Shown here in pieces: positions 50,277 through 59,099 of a stretch of DNA of 64,000 nt (position 1 is its first letter; the number at the start of each line of letters is the position of its first letter). Both the position numbers and the translations under genes were made by a program. The DNA is from Luteipulveratus mongoliensis (GTDB lineage: Bacteria; Actinomycetota; Actinomycetes; Actinomycetales; Dermatophilaceae), in assembly GCF_001190945.1 (NCBI RefSeq), contig NZ_CP011112.1, positions 3,658,001 to 3,722,000 on the forward strand. The letters run 5' to 3'. Under the pieces are notes generated by a model. The model saw nothing but the letters and a program-made list of their open reading frames with translations. It ran no database searches and had not been told where the DNA came from.

Positions 50277-50762
50277 ATGAACAAGAAGCTGCTCGCCTCA
50301 ACACTGGCCGGCGCCGCGCTCGCCTCCACCGGAGCTCTTGCCATGAGCAGCGGTGCGGATGCAGCGCCGGGCGCGGTCAGATACAGCATCGTGTCGCAGT
50401 GCAAGGGTTCGATCGTCGAGAGTGGTCCGCTGCGCAACCTCTACGAGCGCAAGCACGGAGAGTGGCAGCTCTGGTACTCCTCCGCCAACAACGGCACGAA
50501 CTGCCTCATGGTCTTCGACCGGGCGACCGGTAGCCACCAGATGGACGCCGGCCTGGCCATCAAGGGCGCGCCGGGCTTCGGCAAGGAGGACAGTGGCACG
50601 TTCTCCTCGTACGCCGGCGGCATCCAGGCGACCAACACCAACAACCGTTGCGTGTGGATCCAAGGCAGCGTCACCTACCCCGGGTCGATGGGCGGGCTGC
50701 ACGGCGTCCTGCTCAGCAAGAGCGGAGCCGTTCGCAACAGCAAGTGGATCCACTGCGGCTGA
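50277..50762 (+). CDS. Small secreted protein, SapA-like
   Basis: A 161-aa exported protein. A signal peptide ends at GADAAPG (about residue 31). The mature part holds four cysteines (SQCKGS, NGTNCLMV, NRCVWIQ, WIHCG) and the SSYAGG block. The NGTNC...DSGTFSSYAG pattern resembles spore-associated protein A of Streptomyces; this is a moderate match by eye and no spore link is implied. It is divergent from zwf, with overlapping upstream regions. Confidence 0.72.
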   Translation: MNKKLLASTLAGAALASTGALAMSSGADAAPGAVRYSIVSQCKGSIVESGPLRNLYERKHGEWQLWYSSANNGTNCLMVFDRATGSHQMDAGLAIKGAPGFGKEDSGTFSSYAGGIQATNTNNRCVWIQGSVTYPGSMGGLHGVLLSKSGAVRNSKWIHCG

Positions 50763-50783
50763 CCACCAAACAGCGACACGATG

Positions 50784-50812
50784 GGCCCGGAGCGAGTATC
50801 GCTCCGGGCCCG
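50784..50812 (+). terminator. Hairpin terminator after the SapA-like gene
   Basis: A perfect 13-bp stem GGGCCCGGAGCGA/TCGCTCCGGGCCC closes on three bases, 22 bases past the stop codon and before the next lipoprotein gene. Confidence 0.8.
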
Positions 50813-50842
50813 TCCAAGGTTGACTCAACCCGGAGGTCCGCC

Positions 50843-51331
50843 ATGTCACATGATCCACAGACCACGAGCCGGCCCGCCCTACGCGCGTCCCTTGCCGTCG
50901 TGACAGCCGCGCTCGCGCTGACCGCCTGCCAGGACGAGGCTCACGTCCCGTCCGGGCCAGGGCCATCCCCGACGTCCTCTGCCTCTGGGCCCGCACGCGC
51001 AGGACAGCCGTTCAGACTCGCCGTGGGCCAACGGGTCGAGGTCGACTCACGAGATGCCGTCACCTTCGTCAAGATCGTCGAGGACTCCCGGTGTCCCGCT
51101 GACACGGAGTGTGTCTGGGCCGGGCAGGTCAAGGTCGCCGTCCGGCTCCAACCCGTGGGCGTCCCCGCTCGCGACCTGGTCCTGACCTTTCCGATGTCCG
51201 CCCGCGACTCCGACCGAGCGACGTACGCCGGCCGCACCCTGCGGCTCACTGCGGTCAGCCCGCGTGCGCAGACCGACTCCGCCACCGTCGTACTGACCCG
51301 GGCGAGCAACCCGACGACAACGGCACTCTGA
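50843..51331 (+). CDS. Lipoprotein of unknown function
   Basis: A 162-aa lipoprotein from the ATG at 50843, set by GGAGG seven bases upstream. The signal peptide ends in lipobox LALTAC. A short Pro/Ser linker leads to a beta-rich domain with VGQRVEVDSRDAVTFVKIVEDSRCPADTECVWAGQVKVAVRL, in which a disulfide between the two cysteines is likely. The FVKIVEDSRCP...C.WAG pattern recurs in small bacterial lipoproteins of unknown role. The stop codon abuts that of the convergent MMPL gene. Confidence 0.75.
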   Translation: MSHDPQTTSRPALRASLAVVTAALALTACQDEAHVPSGPGPSPTSSASGPARAGQPFRLAVGQRVEVDSRDAVTFVKIVEDSRCPADTECVWAGQVKVAVRLQPVGVPARDLVLTFPMSARDSDRATYAGRTLRLTAVSPRAQTDSATVVLTRASNPTTTAL

Positions 51332-53563
51332 CTAACCCGCGCTGACCGGCTCCGGCTCGCCGGACGGACTCGTCGTCGGCGTCGGAACAGTACGGAGGTT
51401 CTCGCCCTCGACATCGATGTCCGGAAGGATCTTGTTGAGCCAGCCCGGGATCCACCAGGCCCGCTCATCGAGCAGGGCCATGGCCGTCGGCATGATGACC
51501 ATGCGTACGAGGAACGCGTCAAACACGATCGCGGCTGCCATCGCGAATCCCATGAGCTTCAGGAAGGTCTCATTGGACAACGTAAACCCGGCGAAGACCG
51601 AGATCATGATGATCGCCGCGGCAGTGACAACTCGAGCACCCGCCCGGTAACCGATGCGGATGGCCTCGTGGGTGGACTCCCCGTGGTGATGCTCTTCACG
51701 CATCCGACTGACCAGGAACACCTGGTAGTCCATGGCCAACCCGAACACGATGCCGATGAGGAAGATCGGCATGAACACCAGGATCGGGCCGCGATCCTCG
51801 GGCTTGATCCAGCCCAGCCAGCCTTCCTGGAAGAACCCGACCGTGACACCGAAGGTTGCCGCGATCGACAACAAGAAGCCCAGTGCCGCGATGAGCGGAA
51901 TGATCACCGACCGGAAGACGATCATGAGCAGGATGAACGCCAGGCCGACAACCACCACGAGGTACAACGGCAGCTTGCTGGTGAGCGCGTGTGAGAAGTC
52001 GGCATTGATCGCCGCCACGCCACCGATGCCGACGTACGCCTTGGTCGACTGCTGGATTCCCGAGGCCTTGTCGCGCACCTGATCGAGCAGCTTTGAGGTC
52101 TCCGGTGTCGAAGGTCCACTGCTCGGCACGATCACGAACTGGGCGGCATCACCCTTGCTGTTCGGGATGGGCCCGACAAAGCCACCCGGCGCAATGTGGT
52201 CGAGTCCTTTGACCTGTGCGGTGAACTGCTTCTCAGCCGCCTTGAGGTCGCCGCCCGAGCCGCCGTCGATGACGGCGATGAGGGGCGCGGACTTACCGGC
52301 GCCGAATGCATCGCTCTGGACTTTGATCGCTGCCTTGTCCGACTGCGCCGCAAAGTCCAGTCCCAGCTCCAGCTTGGAGAGGGGCAGGGCTGCCAGCACC
52401 AGGACGGCCACGGCCGCCAAAAGGTACGGCAGCGGATGTTTGGTGAAGGCCGTGCCGATGCGCTGACCGAGGGTTCGGCGATGCACCTTGACCGGAACCC
52501 ACAGCAACGGAACGCGCGGCTTGAAGATGATGGACTTGAACAGACCAAGGAGCGCCGGCAGCACGGTGAGCGCAACCAGGACCGCGAGAACCACGGTCAC
52601 CGCCGCGCCGAGACCCATCTGCGAGAGGAACGACATTCCGGTGAGGGACAGGGCGCACAACGCGATAACGACGGTCGCGCCGGCAAAGACCACGGCCGAC
52701 CCGGCCGTGCCCACCGCGACACCTGCCGCATGTGCGTAGTCGGTCGTGCCCTGAGTCTCGAACCGGTATCGCGAGATGACGAAGAGGGAGTAGTCGATAC
52801 CGACCGCGAGGCCGATCATCGTGGCCAGACCGGTCGTCGAGGTGCCGAGTGTCAAGAAGGACGTGCCGATGGCGATGATCGACGAGGACAGCCCGATACC
52901 GATCATCGCTGCACCGAGCGGCATGAGCGCGGACAGCAGAGCGGCGAACGTGATGATGATGACGATCAGAGCCACTCCGACGCCGACGAGCTCGGCCGGC
53001 GGCTCGGAGACGGCCTCGTTGGCCGACCCGGCGGTCTCCACGTTGATCCCGGCGGCCCGACCCTCCTTCTTCGCAGCGGTCATCGCCGCGATCGTCTGAT
53101 CGGTGACTCCGGTATCGGCTCCGCTCAGCTTGGCCGTCAGCGTGATCGGCAGAGCGGCGACCTTGCCGTCCGGACTCAACGTCTCGGCCGCGCCCGGCCC
53201 CCGTGTCGGGTTGACGATCGCGGCGCGCTCAGCAGCACTCAGCTGGGGAATCTCGCGCAGCTTGGCGATCACCTTGTCCACCGCTGCAGCATTTGTGCCT
53301 TGAGTGAGCCGCTGGCCGTTGGTCGACTGAAAGACGACAGTGGCCGTTGCGGCGTCAGTGCTGGCGGTCTCCGGGAACTTCTTCTGCAAGACCTCCTGCG
53401 CCTTGACGGCCTGACTGCCCGGAAGGTTGAAATCGTCCTTGAACGGTTTGGATACCGCTGAACCGATTCCGGCGATGGCCACGATCGCGATGATCCACAC
53501 CGCGAGTACGGCCCACCATCTGCGGTAGGAGAAGTGGCCGATCTTGTAAAGGAAGGAAGCCAT
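51332..53563 (-). CDS. MMPL family transporter
   Basis: A 743-aa RND/MMPL membrane transporter with about 12 helices. It has two repeated halves, each with a helix, an extracytoplasmic loop domain and five more helices. The proton-relay signatures are GLAVGIDYSLFVISRYR and FGLAMDYQVFLVSRMREEHHHGES. MMPL proteins in Actinobacteria move lipids, siderophores or drugs; with no adjacent lipid genes the substrate cannot be assigned. The end abuts the convergent lipoprotein gene with no gap. Confidence 0.9.
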   Translation of the reverse strand: MASFLYKIGHFSYRRWWAVLAVWIIAIVAIAGIGSAVSKPFKDDFNLPGSQAVKAQEVLQKKFPETASTDAATATVVFQSTNGQRLTQGTNAAAVDKVIAKLREIPQLSAAERAAIVNPTRGPGAAETLSPDGKVAALPITLTAKLSGADTGVTDQTIAAMTAAKKEGRAAGINVETAGSANEAVSEPPAELVGVGVALIVIIITFAALLSALMPLGAAMIGIGLSSSIIAIGTSFLTLGTSTTGLATMIGLAVGIDYSLFVISRYRFETQGTTDYAHAAGVAVGTAGSAVVFAGATVVIALCALSLTGMSFLSQMGLGAAVTVVLAVLVALTVLPALLGLFKSIIFKPRVPLLWVPVKVHRRTLGQRIGTAFTKHPLPYLLAAVAVLVLAALPLSKLELGLDFAAQSDKAAIKVQSDAFGAGKSAPLIAVIDGGSGGDLKAAEKQFTAQVKGLDHIAPGGFVGPIPNSKGDAAQFVIVPSSGPSTPETSKLLDQVRDKASGIQQSTKAYVGIGGVAAINADFSHALTSKLPLYLVVVVGLAFILLMIVFRSVIIPLIAALGFLLSIAATFGVTVGFFQEGWLGWIKPEDRGPILVFMPIFLIGIVFGLAMDYQVFLVSRMREEHHHGESTHEAIRIGYRAGARVVTAAAIIMISVFAGFTLSNETFLKLMGFAMAAAIVFDAFLVRMVIMPTAMALLDERAWWIPGWLNKILPDIDVEGENLRTVPTPTTSPSGEPEPVSAG

Positions 53564-53750
53564 GAATCGCTTTCGTGTCGGTCACGCCGGCGGGGAAAGG
53601 ATCCGCACGCCCAAGCCGAATCGAAGGCCGTAGCTGCGGAGAAAGCTCGCCCGTCATCGTACGCAACGCCCAGCATGTCGCGGCGTTTGTGACAGGCGCC
53701 AAATTTCGTGTTCCCCGGCCTTGTCTTGCCGGTTCTCGAACACACCAAGA

Positions 53751-53786
53751 ACCGGGCACCGCCATGTCGTCATGGTGGTGCCCGGT
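53751..53786 (-). terminator. Hairpin terminator of the nrdR-nrdJ operon
   Basis: A 16-bp stem ACCGGGCACCGCCATG/CATGGTGGTGCCCGGT with one G-T pair closes on four bases, 20-56 bases past the nrdJ stop codon. Confidence 0.75.
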
Positions 53787-53806
53787 CCGTGGGTTATCGG
53801 ATCGTT

Positions 53807-56710
53807 CTAGCTGCAGCCGCTGGTGCTACCGCAGCCCTCGCACACGTAGCAGCTGCCAGCCGGACGCATCTTGGTGCCGCACGTCATGCACATCGGCGCG
53901 TCCGCGGCCTTGCCCTGGAACTTCTCCAGCAGGTCCGCCGAGGAGTGGATCTCTGCCGAGACCTCTCGGACGTCAGCCGCACCCGACCCTGACTTCACGT
54001 CGGTGTCGACGGACTCGTCCTCGACCGGGTCAGCCTTCTTGGCCGAGGCCGGCGCCGCCGACTGCGAGTACGACTCGAACTCTCCGGCGACGTCCTCACC
54101 GGACTCCTCCGACGACGTCGCATCGGCGTACGAACCGGTCTCGAGCTGACGTGCACGCTCCTCGGCCGTGTGGATGCCGATGAACGAGCGGGTCTCGAAG
54201 TCCATGTGGTCCAGCGCCAGGCGACGGAAGACGTAGTCCATGATCGACTGCGCCATCCGGATGTCCGGGTCGTCGGTCATCCCGGCCGGCTCAAACCGCA
54301 TGTTGGTGAACTTCTCGACGTAGGTCTCCAGTGGCACGCCGTACTGGAGCGCGACAGAGACGGCGACCGAGAACGCGTCCATGACGCCCGCGAGGGTCGA
54401 GCCCTGCTTGCCGAACTTCAGGAAGATCTCGCCGAGCTCGCCGTCCGCGTGCGTGCCGGCCGTGAGGTAACCCTCCGCACCGCCGACCGCGAACGACGTG
54501 GTCTGGCTGCTGCGACGCTTGGGCAGACGCTTGCGGATCGGGCGGTACTCAATGACCTTCTCGACGCCGGCCTCGCCTGCGGCCTTCTTGCCCTTGGCCG
54601 TCGAACCGCCGTCGGACAGCGGCTGGCCGACCTTGCAGTTGTCGCGGTAGACCGCCAGCGCCTTGAGGCCGAGCTTCCAGCCCTCCAGGTGAACCTCCGC
54701 GATCTCCTCGACCGTGGCCGTCTCCGGCAGATTGACCGTCTTGGAGATGGCACCGGAGAGGAACGGCTGCGCAGCAGCCATCATCCGGACGTGGCCCATC
54801 GCACTGATGGCACGCTCGCCCATCGCGCAGTCGAAGACCTCGTAGTGCTCCTGTTTCAGACCGGGCGCGTCAATGACGTGGCCCTTGTCAGCGATGTGCT
54901 CAACGATCGCCTCGATCTGCTCCTGCTGGTAGCCGAGCTTCTTCAGGGCGCGCGGGATGGTCTGGTTGACGATCTGCATCGAGCCGCCACCGACGAGCTT
55001 CTTGAACTTGACCAGCGAGAAGTCCGGCTCGATGCCGGTCGTGTCGCAGTCCATCATGAAGCCGATGGTGCCGGTCGGCGCGAGCACCGAGGCCTGCGCG
55101 TTGCGGTAGCCGTGCTTGTCGCCGAGCTCGATGACCTCCGCCCAGGCCTTGGTGGCCGCGCGGTGGATGTCGCCGTCCATCACATCGAGCGTGCGGACCT
55201 CGTCGTTGGCCGAGCGGTGCTTGCGCATGACGCGCTTGTGAGCCTCGGCGTTGCGGGCATATCCGGCGTACGGACCCACGACAGCGGCGATCTCTGCTGA
55301 CCGCTTGTAGGAGGCACCGGTCAGCAGCGAGGTGATCGAACCTGCCAGGGCGCGACCGCCCTCAGACTCGTAGCCGTGGCCGGTGGCCATCAGCAGGGCA
55401 CCGAGGTTGGCGTAACCGATGCCGAGCTGGCGGTAGTCGACGGTGGTCTTGCCGATGGCCTCCGTCGGGAAGTCGGCGAAGCAGATCGAGATGTCCATCG
55501 CGGTGATGACCAGCTCGACGACCTTCTGGAAGGTCGCGGTGTCGAACGTGTCGTCGTCCTTGAGGAACTTCAGCAGGTTCAGGGACGCCAGGTTGCAGGA
55601 GGAGTTGTCCAGCGACATGTACTCCGAGCACGGGTTGGACGCGGTGATGCGGCCCGTCTCCGGGTTGGTGTGCCAGTCGTTGATCGTGTCGTCGTACTGC
55701 AGGCCCGGGTCGGCACACTCCCAGGCGGCCTTGTTGATCTTGTCGAACAGCTCGCGAGCGTCGACCTCCTCGATCACCGAGCCGTCGCTGCGGGAGGTGA
55801 GGCCGAACGTCTTGCCCTCCTCGACCGCACGCATGAACTCGTCGCTGACGCGGACCGAGTTGTTGGCGTTCTGGTACTGGACGGAGGTGATGTCCTTGCC
55901 GCCCAGGTCCATGTCGAAGCCGGCGTCGCGCAGCGCGCGGATCTTGTCCTCCTCGCGCGCCTTGGTCTCGATGAACTCCACGATGTCGGGGTGGTTGACA
56001 TCGAGGACGACCATCTTGGCCGCCCGTCGGGTGGCGCCACCGGACTTGATGGTGCCGGCCGACGCGTCAGCGCCGCGCATGAACGAGACCGGACCAGAAG
56101 CCGTACCGCCGCTGGAGAGCAGCTCCTTGGAGGAGCGGATACGGGAGAGGTTGAGGCCGGCGCCGGAGCCACCCTTGAAGATGAACCCCTCCTCCTTGTA
56201 CCAGTTGAGGATCGAGTCCATCGAGTCGTCGACGGACAGGATGAAGCAGGCCGAGACCTGCTGCGGGCTCTTGGTGCCGACGTTGAACCAGACCGGTGAG
56301 TTGAACGCGAACACCTGGTGCAGCAGCGTCCACGTCAGCTCGTGCTCGAAGAGCTCCGCGTCCTCGTCGCTGCGGAAGTAGCCGAAGTCTTTGCCGGCCT
56401 TGACGTAGGTCAGCACCACGCGGTCGATGAGCTGCTTGAGGCTCTTCTCGCGGACGTCCGTGCCCAGTGCGCCGCGGAAGTACTTGGTCGTGACGATGGT
56501 GGAGGCGTTCAGCGACCAGAAGTCGGGGAACTCGACACCGCGCTGCTCGAAGATCGTCTCGCCGGTCTTCCAGTTCTGCTGGACGACATCACGCGACTCC
56601 CAGGTCACCTCGTCATAGGGGTGCACGCCGGGCGTGGTGTAGATCCGCTCGACCTTTACACCCTTGCTCTTGCGACGAGCCTGTGACTGCGCGCGCGTCG
56701 TCTCCGTCAT
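53807..56710 (-). CDS. nrdJ: Adenosylcobalamin-dependent ribonucleotide reductase (class II)
   Basis: A 967-aa class II enzyme reducing ribonucleotides to deoxyribonucleotides with vitamin B12. The start at 56710 has GGGAGAG five bases upstream. Catalytic blocks are ACFILSVDDSMDSILNWYKE and SNPCSEYMSLDNSSCNLASLN, with the glycyl-barrel residues following. The C-terminus ends in a CMTCGTKM...CYVCEGCGSTSGC zinc/redox tail that passes electrons to the active site. It lies 23 bp downstream of nrdR in the same operon, under NrdR boxes, so it should be repressed when dATP/ATP levels signal sufficiency. Confidence 0.95.
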   Translation of the reverse strand: MTETTRAQSQARRKSKGVKVERIYTTPGVHPYDEVTWESRDVVQQNWKTGETIFEQRGVEFPDFWSLNASTIVTTKYFRGALGTDVREKSLKQLIDRVVLTYVKAGKDFGYFRSDEDAELFEHELTWTLLHQVFAFNSPVWFNVGTKSPQQVSACFILSVDDSMDSILNWYKEEGFIFKGGSGAGLNLSRIRSSKELLSSGGTASGPVSFMRGADASAGTIKSGGATRRAAKMVVLDVNHPDIVEFIETKAREEDKIRALRDAGFDMDLGGKDITSVQYQNANNSVRVSDEFMRAVEEGKTFGLTSRSDGSVIEEVDARELFDKINKAAWECADPGLQYDDTINDWHTNPETGRITASNPCSEYMSLDNSSCNLASLNLLKFLKDDDTFDTATFQKVVELVITAMDISICFADFPTEAIGKTTVDYRQLGIGYANLGALLMATGHGYESEGGRALAGSITSLLTGASYKRSAEIAAVVGPYAGYARNAEAHKRVMRKHRSANDEVRTLDVMDGDIHRAATKAWAEVIELGDKHGYRNAQASVLAPTGTIGFMMDCDTTGIEPDFSLVKFKKLVGGGSMQIVNQTIPRALKKLGYQQEQIEAIVEHIADKGHVIDAPGLKQEHYEVFDCAMGERAISAMGHVRMMAAAQPFLSGAISKTVNLPETATVEEIAEVHLEGWKLGLKALAVYRDNCKVGQPLSDGGSTAKGKKAAGEAGVEKVIEYRPIRKRLPKRRSSQTTSFAVGGAEGYLTAGTHADGELGEIFLKFGKQGSTLAGVMDAFSVAVSVALQYGVPLETYVEKFTNMRFEPAGMTDDPDIRMAQSIMDYVFRRLALDHMDFETRSFIGIHTAEERARQLETGSYADATSSEESGEDVAGEFESYSQSAAPASAKKADPVEDESVDTDVKSGSGAADVREVSAEIHSSADLLEKFQGKAADAPMCMTCGTKMRPAGSCYVCEGCGSTSGCS

Positions 56711-56733
56711 GGCGACTCTCCCTCTCTCGTTCT

Positions 56734-57240
56734 TCACTGATCGTCTCGCTGACCACTGACAGTGGTCGTGATGTCTTCGGGTCCGTGCTCGGTGTCGGAC
56801 TCCACCCGCAGCAGCGTGATCGCGGCCTCGAAGTCCTCGAGGGACTCAAAGGCCTGGTAGACGCTGGCGAATCTCAGGTAGGCGACCTCGTCCAGCAGCC
56901 GGAGTGGGCCGAGGATCTCCAGGCCGACGTCGTGCGCGTCGATCTCCGCGACACCCTTGGCCCGGATCGACTCCTCCACCTGCTGGGCCAGGAGCGCGAC
57001 GTCGTCATCGCTCACCGGTCGCCCCTGACAGGCCTTGCGTACGCCGCTGATCACCTTGCCCCGGCTGAACGGCTCACTGGCGCCGGACCGCTTGACCACG
57101 GTCAGGCTGGCGTTCTCCATCGTGGAGAACCGCTTGCCGCAGCTCGGACACTGTCGCCGCCGCTTGATGCAGGTGCCGTCCTCGTTGGTGCGGCTGTCGA
57201 CCACTCGACTGTCGTTGTGACGGCAGAACGGGCAGTGCAT
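56734..57240 (-). CDS. nrdR: Transcriptional repressor NrdR
   Basis: A 168-aa repressor of ribonucleotide reductase genes, from the ATG at 57240 ([10 protein letters not shown]). The zinc ribbon ligands are Cys3, Cys6, Cys31 and Cys34, and an ATP-cone domain ([24 protein letters not shown] and onward) senses ATP/dATP. It is the first gene of nrdR-nrdJ and probably represses itself through the NrdR boxes upstream. Confidence 0.95.
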   Translation of the reverse strand: MHCPFCRHNDSRVVDSRTNEDGTCIKRRRQCPSCGKRFSTMENASLTVVKRSGASEPFSRGKVISGVRKACQGRPVSDDDVALLAQQVEESIRAKGVAEIDAHDVGLEILGPLRLLDEVAYLRFASVYQAFESLEDFEAAITLLRVESDTEHGPEDITTTVSGQRDDQ

Positions 57241-57353
57241 GGCGGCTCCTCTCCACATACGTCGTACGCCGCCCTCACCCGTCATGGTCAACACCGAAAT
57301 GGGCATAGGAATGCCCGGAGACGGTGCTCTGACGGTGTCCCTCCGCGTCTTCC

Positions 57354-57362
57354 TGTGGATAA
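57354..57362. promoter_or_regulatory. DnaA-box-like site upstream of nrdR
   Basis: The minus strand reads TTATCCACA, the classic DnaA box, about 115 bases upstream of nrdR. A second partial match (TCGTCCACA on the minus strand) overlaps the first NrdR box at 57399-57407. Single sites of this kind may link nrd expression to replication initiation, as known for E. coli nrdAB; here that is inference. Confidence 0.4.
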
Positions 57363-57390
57363 ACCTGTGGGTATCCGGTGGATGACCTGG

Positions 57391-57438
57391 GGACTATATG
57401 TGGACGACTTACAGCGGTGTAACTACTAGATATAGGGA
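57391..57438 (-). promoter_or_regulatory. Tandem NrdR boxes
   Basis: Two matches to the NrdR box core CwAtATaTwG lie at 57394-57403 and 57426-57435 (8 and 9 of 10 on the better strand). Their matching cores are 32 bp apart, three helical turns, the usual spacing for paired NrdR sites. They lie about 150-200 bases upstream of the nrdR ATG. The rest of 57241-57612, about 370 bp, has no gene I can support. Confidence 0.75.
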
Positions 57439-57612
57439 TCGTAAGACGCCTGGCGCCCAGGTGCAAGATCCGTCGGCCTTGGGTTGTCCAGCAGTCAGAT
57501 CACTGCAGGTCAGGGACCTGCGGTGGGCGTGTCGCAATGTCCGAATCCGGCGTGTCGCGCGGCGATCGGTGGTACCGGTCGCCACCCACGCCGCACCACC
57601 ATCGAACGCGCC

Positions 57613-57652
57613 ACGGCCGGGCCGTCCACCACGCGGTGGATGGCCCGGCCGT
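57613..57652 (-). terminator. Hairpin terminator of the LysM gene
   Basis: An 18-bp stem starting ACGGCCGGGCCGTCCACC with one G-T pair closes on four bases, 20-59 bases past the stop codon at 57672. Confidence 0.8.
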
Positions 57653-57671
57653 CACGACGCGTGGTGCGAAG

Positions 57672-58064
57672 TCAGCCCTGCGGGATCACCAGCCGCTGGC
57701 CGGCGCTCACCTGGAGAGAGCTCAGTCGGTTAGCGAGCTGCAACCTGGCCACTCCCTCGTGGACCGGCAGTCCAGGAAGCTCAGCCTGCGCGATCTCACT
57801 CAGCGTGGCACCCGGCTCAACCGTCACCACCCGAGTCGGTGGGGTGGAAGGCGAGGACGCCGCGGCGACGGAGGCTGTGACCAGACCCAGCACGGCCAGC
57901 GCTCCCGCCAGCAGGAGCATCAGGCGACCGCGCGGCGTCAGCCGAAGGCGCGGCCCCCTCGCCCTGCTCATCACCGGCTCGGGATCGGGCACCACCGTCA
58001 GGTGGCGCCGACGCACGGTGGGCGTCGAGCTCTGCGGATGCTCCCAGGCGATGACCGCGCTCAT
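57672..58064 (-). CDS. LysM membrane protein, ChiZ/DivS-like SOS cell-division factor
   Basis: A 130-aa protein from the ATG at 58064, set by GGAGGAG immediately upstream. A basic cytoplasmic N-terminus (residues 1-45) is followed by one membrane helix (about 47-66) and an extracytoplasmic LysM-like segment (VVTVEPGATLSEIAQAELPGL...VSAGQRLVIPQG). Its place between nrdR and divergent lexA matches Rv2719c (ChiZ) of M. tuberculosis, an SOS-induced cell-wall protein that slows division. SOS boxes upstream support LexA control. It is shorter than ChiZ (165 aa). Confidence 0.82.
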   Translation of the reverse strand: MSAVIAWEHPQSSTPTVRRRHLTVVPDPEPVMSRARGPRLRLTPRGRLMLLLAGALAVLGLVTASVAAASSPSTPPTRVVTVEPGATLSEIAQAELPGLPVHEGVARLQLANRLSSLQVSAGQRLVIPQG

Positions 58065-58092
58065 GATCTCCTCCAACCTCTGCTGTGCTGAT

Positions 58093-58108
58093 CCGAACAC
58101 ATGTGCGA
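58093..58108 (-). promoter_or_regulatory. SOS (LexA) box of the LysM gene
   Basis: CCGAACACATGTGCGA matches the actinobacterial LexA box TCGAAC-N4-GTTCGA at all but two of its twelve fixed positions. It lies 29 bases upstream of the LysM start. Confidence 0.7.
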
Positions 58109-58128
58109 TGGAACGCTTGTACGATGTA

Positions 58129-58144
58129 TAGCACGGGTGTTCGA
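58129..58144. promoter_or_regulatory. Second SOS (LexA) box in the lexA/LysM intergenic region
   Basis: The complement reads TCGAACACCCGTGCTA, matching the LexA box at ten of twelve fixed positions, with an intact TCGAAC half-site. It is 36 bp from the first box. Confidence 0.6.
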
Positions 58145-58197
58145 TGAAGTCGAGACCAACCGCGAACGTCCGCCAGCTCCGCCACCCGCGACATGCG

Positions 58198-58213
58198 TCG
58201 TACAGGTGTTTGA
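58198..58213 (+). promoter_or_regulatory. SOS (LexA) box on the lexA side
   Basis: TCGTACAGGTGTTTGA matches the LexA box at ten of twelve fixed positions, about 120 bases upstream of the lexA ATG. It supports autoregulation of lexA. Confidence 0.55.
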
Positions 58214-58331
58214 GAACTGTGTCCGAAGTTCATAGGCTTGGCTCACAGATCGAGACTCAACCAGCGACCACTGACATCGCCTTGCGCGACGGTGCTCTGG
58301 CCGCGCTAAGACGGGGAACGAGGACCACCAG

Positions 58332-59051
58332 ATGGCCAAGATCCACGAGCTGCCGGAGCCCGACAGCCACGCGCTGACCACGCGTCAGCGGAAGGTGCTG
58401 GACGTCATCCGCAACTCGATCGACCGCCGCGGCTACCCGCCGAGCATGCGGGAGATCGGCGAGGCGGTCGGCCTCACGTCTCCGAGCTCCGTCGCGCACC
58501 AGCTGTCCATGCTGGAGCGCAAGGGCTACCTGCGGCGTGACCCGATGCGCCCCCGGGCGATGGAGGTCGTGTCACCCGACATGGGCAAGCGCGACCGCGG
58601 CTACCGCGGCGGTCCGGTCAGCGCAGCTGCCGAGTCCGGCATCGACGAGACCGGCATCAACGACGAGCGCCCCGAGCCGTCCTACATCCCCGTCGTGGGA
58701 CGGATCGCAGCGGGCGGCCCGATCCTGGCCGAGGAGGTCGTCGAGGATGTCTTCCCACTCCCCCGGCAGATCGTCGGCGAGGGCGACCTGTTCCTGCTGA
58801 AGGTGGTCGGCGACTCGATGGTCGATGCGGCGATCTGCGACGGCGACTGGGTCGTCGTTCACCAGCAGCAGACCGCGGAGAACGGTGACATCGTCGCAGC
58901 GATGCTCGACAACGAGGCGACCGTCAAGACGTTCAAGCGCACCCGAGGCAAGGTGTGGCTGATGCCCCACAACGAGGCCTACGAGCCGATCGACGGCGAT
59001 GAGGCCACCATCCTCGGCAAGGTCACCGCCGTCCTGCGCAGGGTGGTCTGA
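58332..59051 (+). CDS. lexA: SOS response repressor LexA
   Basis: A 239-aa LexA. Residues 14-75 form the winged helix ([40 protein letters not shown]-type). The self-cleavage site is Ala127-Gly128 in GRIAAGGP, with catalytic Ser162 in [13 protein letters not shown] and Lys199 in TVKTFKR. RecA filaments trigger its autocleavage, releasing SOS genes. It is divergent from the LysM gene, and together with nrdR-nrdJ it forms the conserved actinobacterial block. Confidence 0.97.
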   Translation: MAKIHELPEPDSHALTTRQRKVLDVIRNSIDRRGYPPSMREIGEAVGLTSPSSVAHQLSMLERKGYLRRDPMRPRAMEVVSPDMGKRDRGYRGGPVSAAAESGIDETGINDERPEPSYIPVVGRIAAGGPILAEEVVEDVFPLPRQIVGEGDLFLLKVVGDSMVDAAICDGDWVVVHQQQTAENGDIVAAMLDNEATVKTFKRTRGKVWLMPHNEAYEPIDGDEATILGKVTAVLRRVV

Positions 59052-59057
59052 CCAGCT

Positions 59058-59099
59058 GTCATCGGCCTCCCGCTCTCCATCTCGCGGGATGCCGATGAC
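59058..59099 (+). terminator. Hairpin terminator between lexA and the sirtuin gene
   Basis: GTCATCGGC pairs with GCCGATGAC, with an inner TCCCGC/GCGGGA stem. It ends at the stop codon of the convergent sirtuin gene, so it can serve both. Confidence 0.75.

Noticed and set aside
57241-57612. Replication origin suggested by DnaA-like boxes
   Set aside because: There are only one or two boxes and no dnaA/dnaN genes or AT-rich unwinding region; a regulatory role is more likely.
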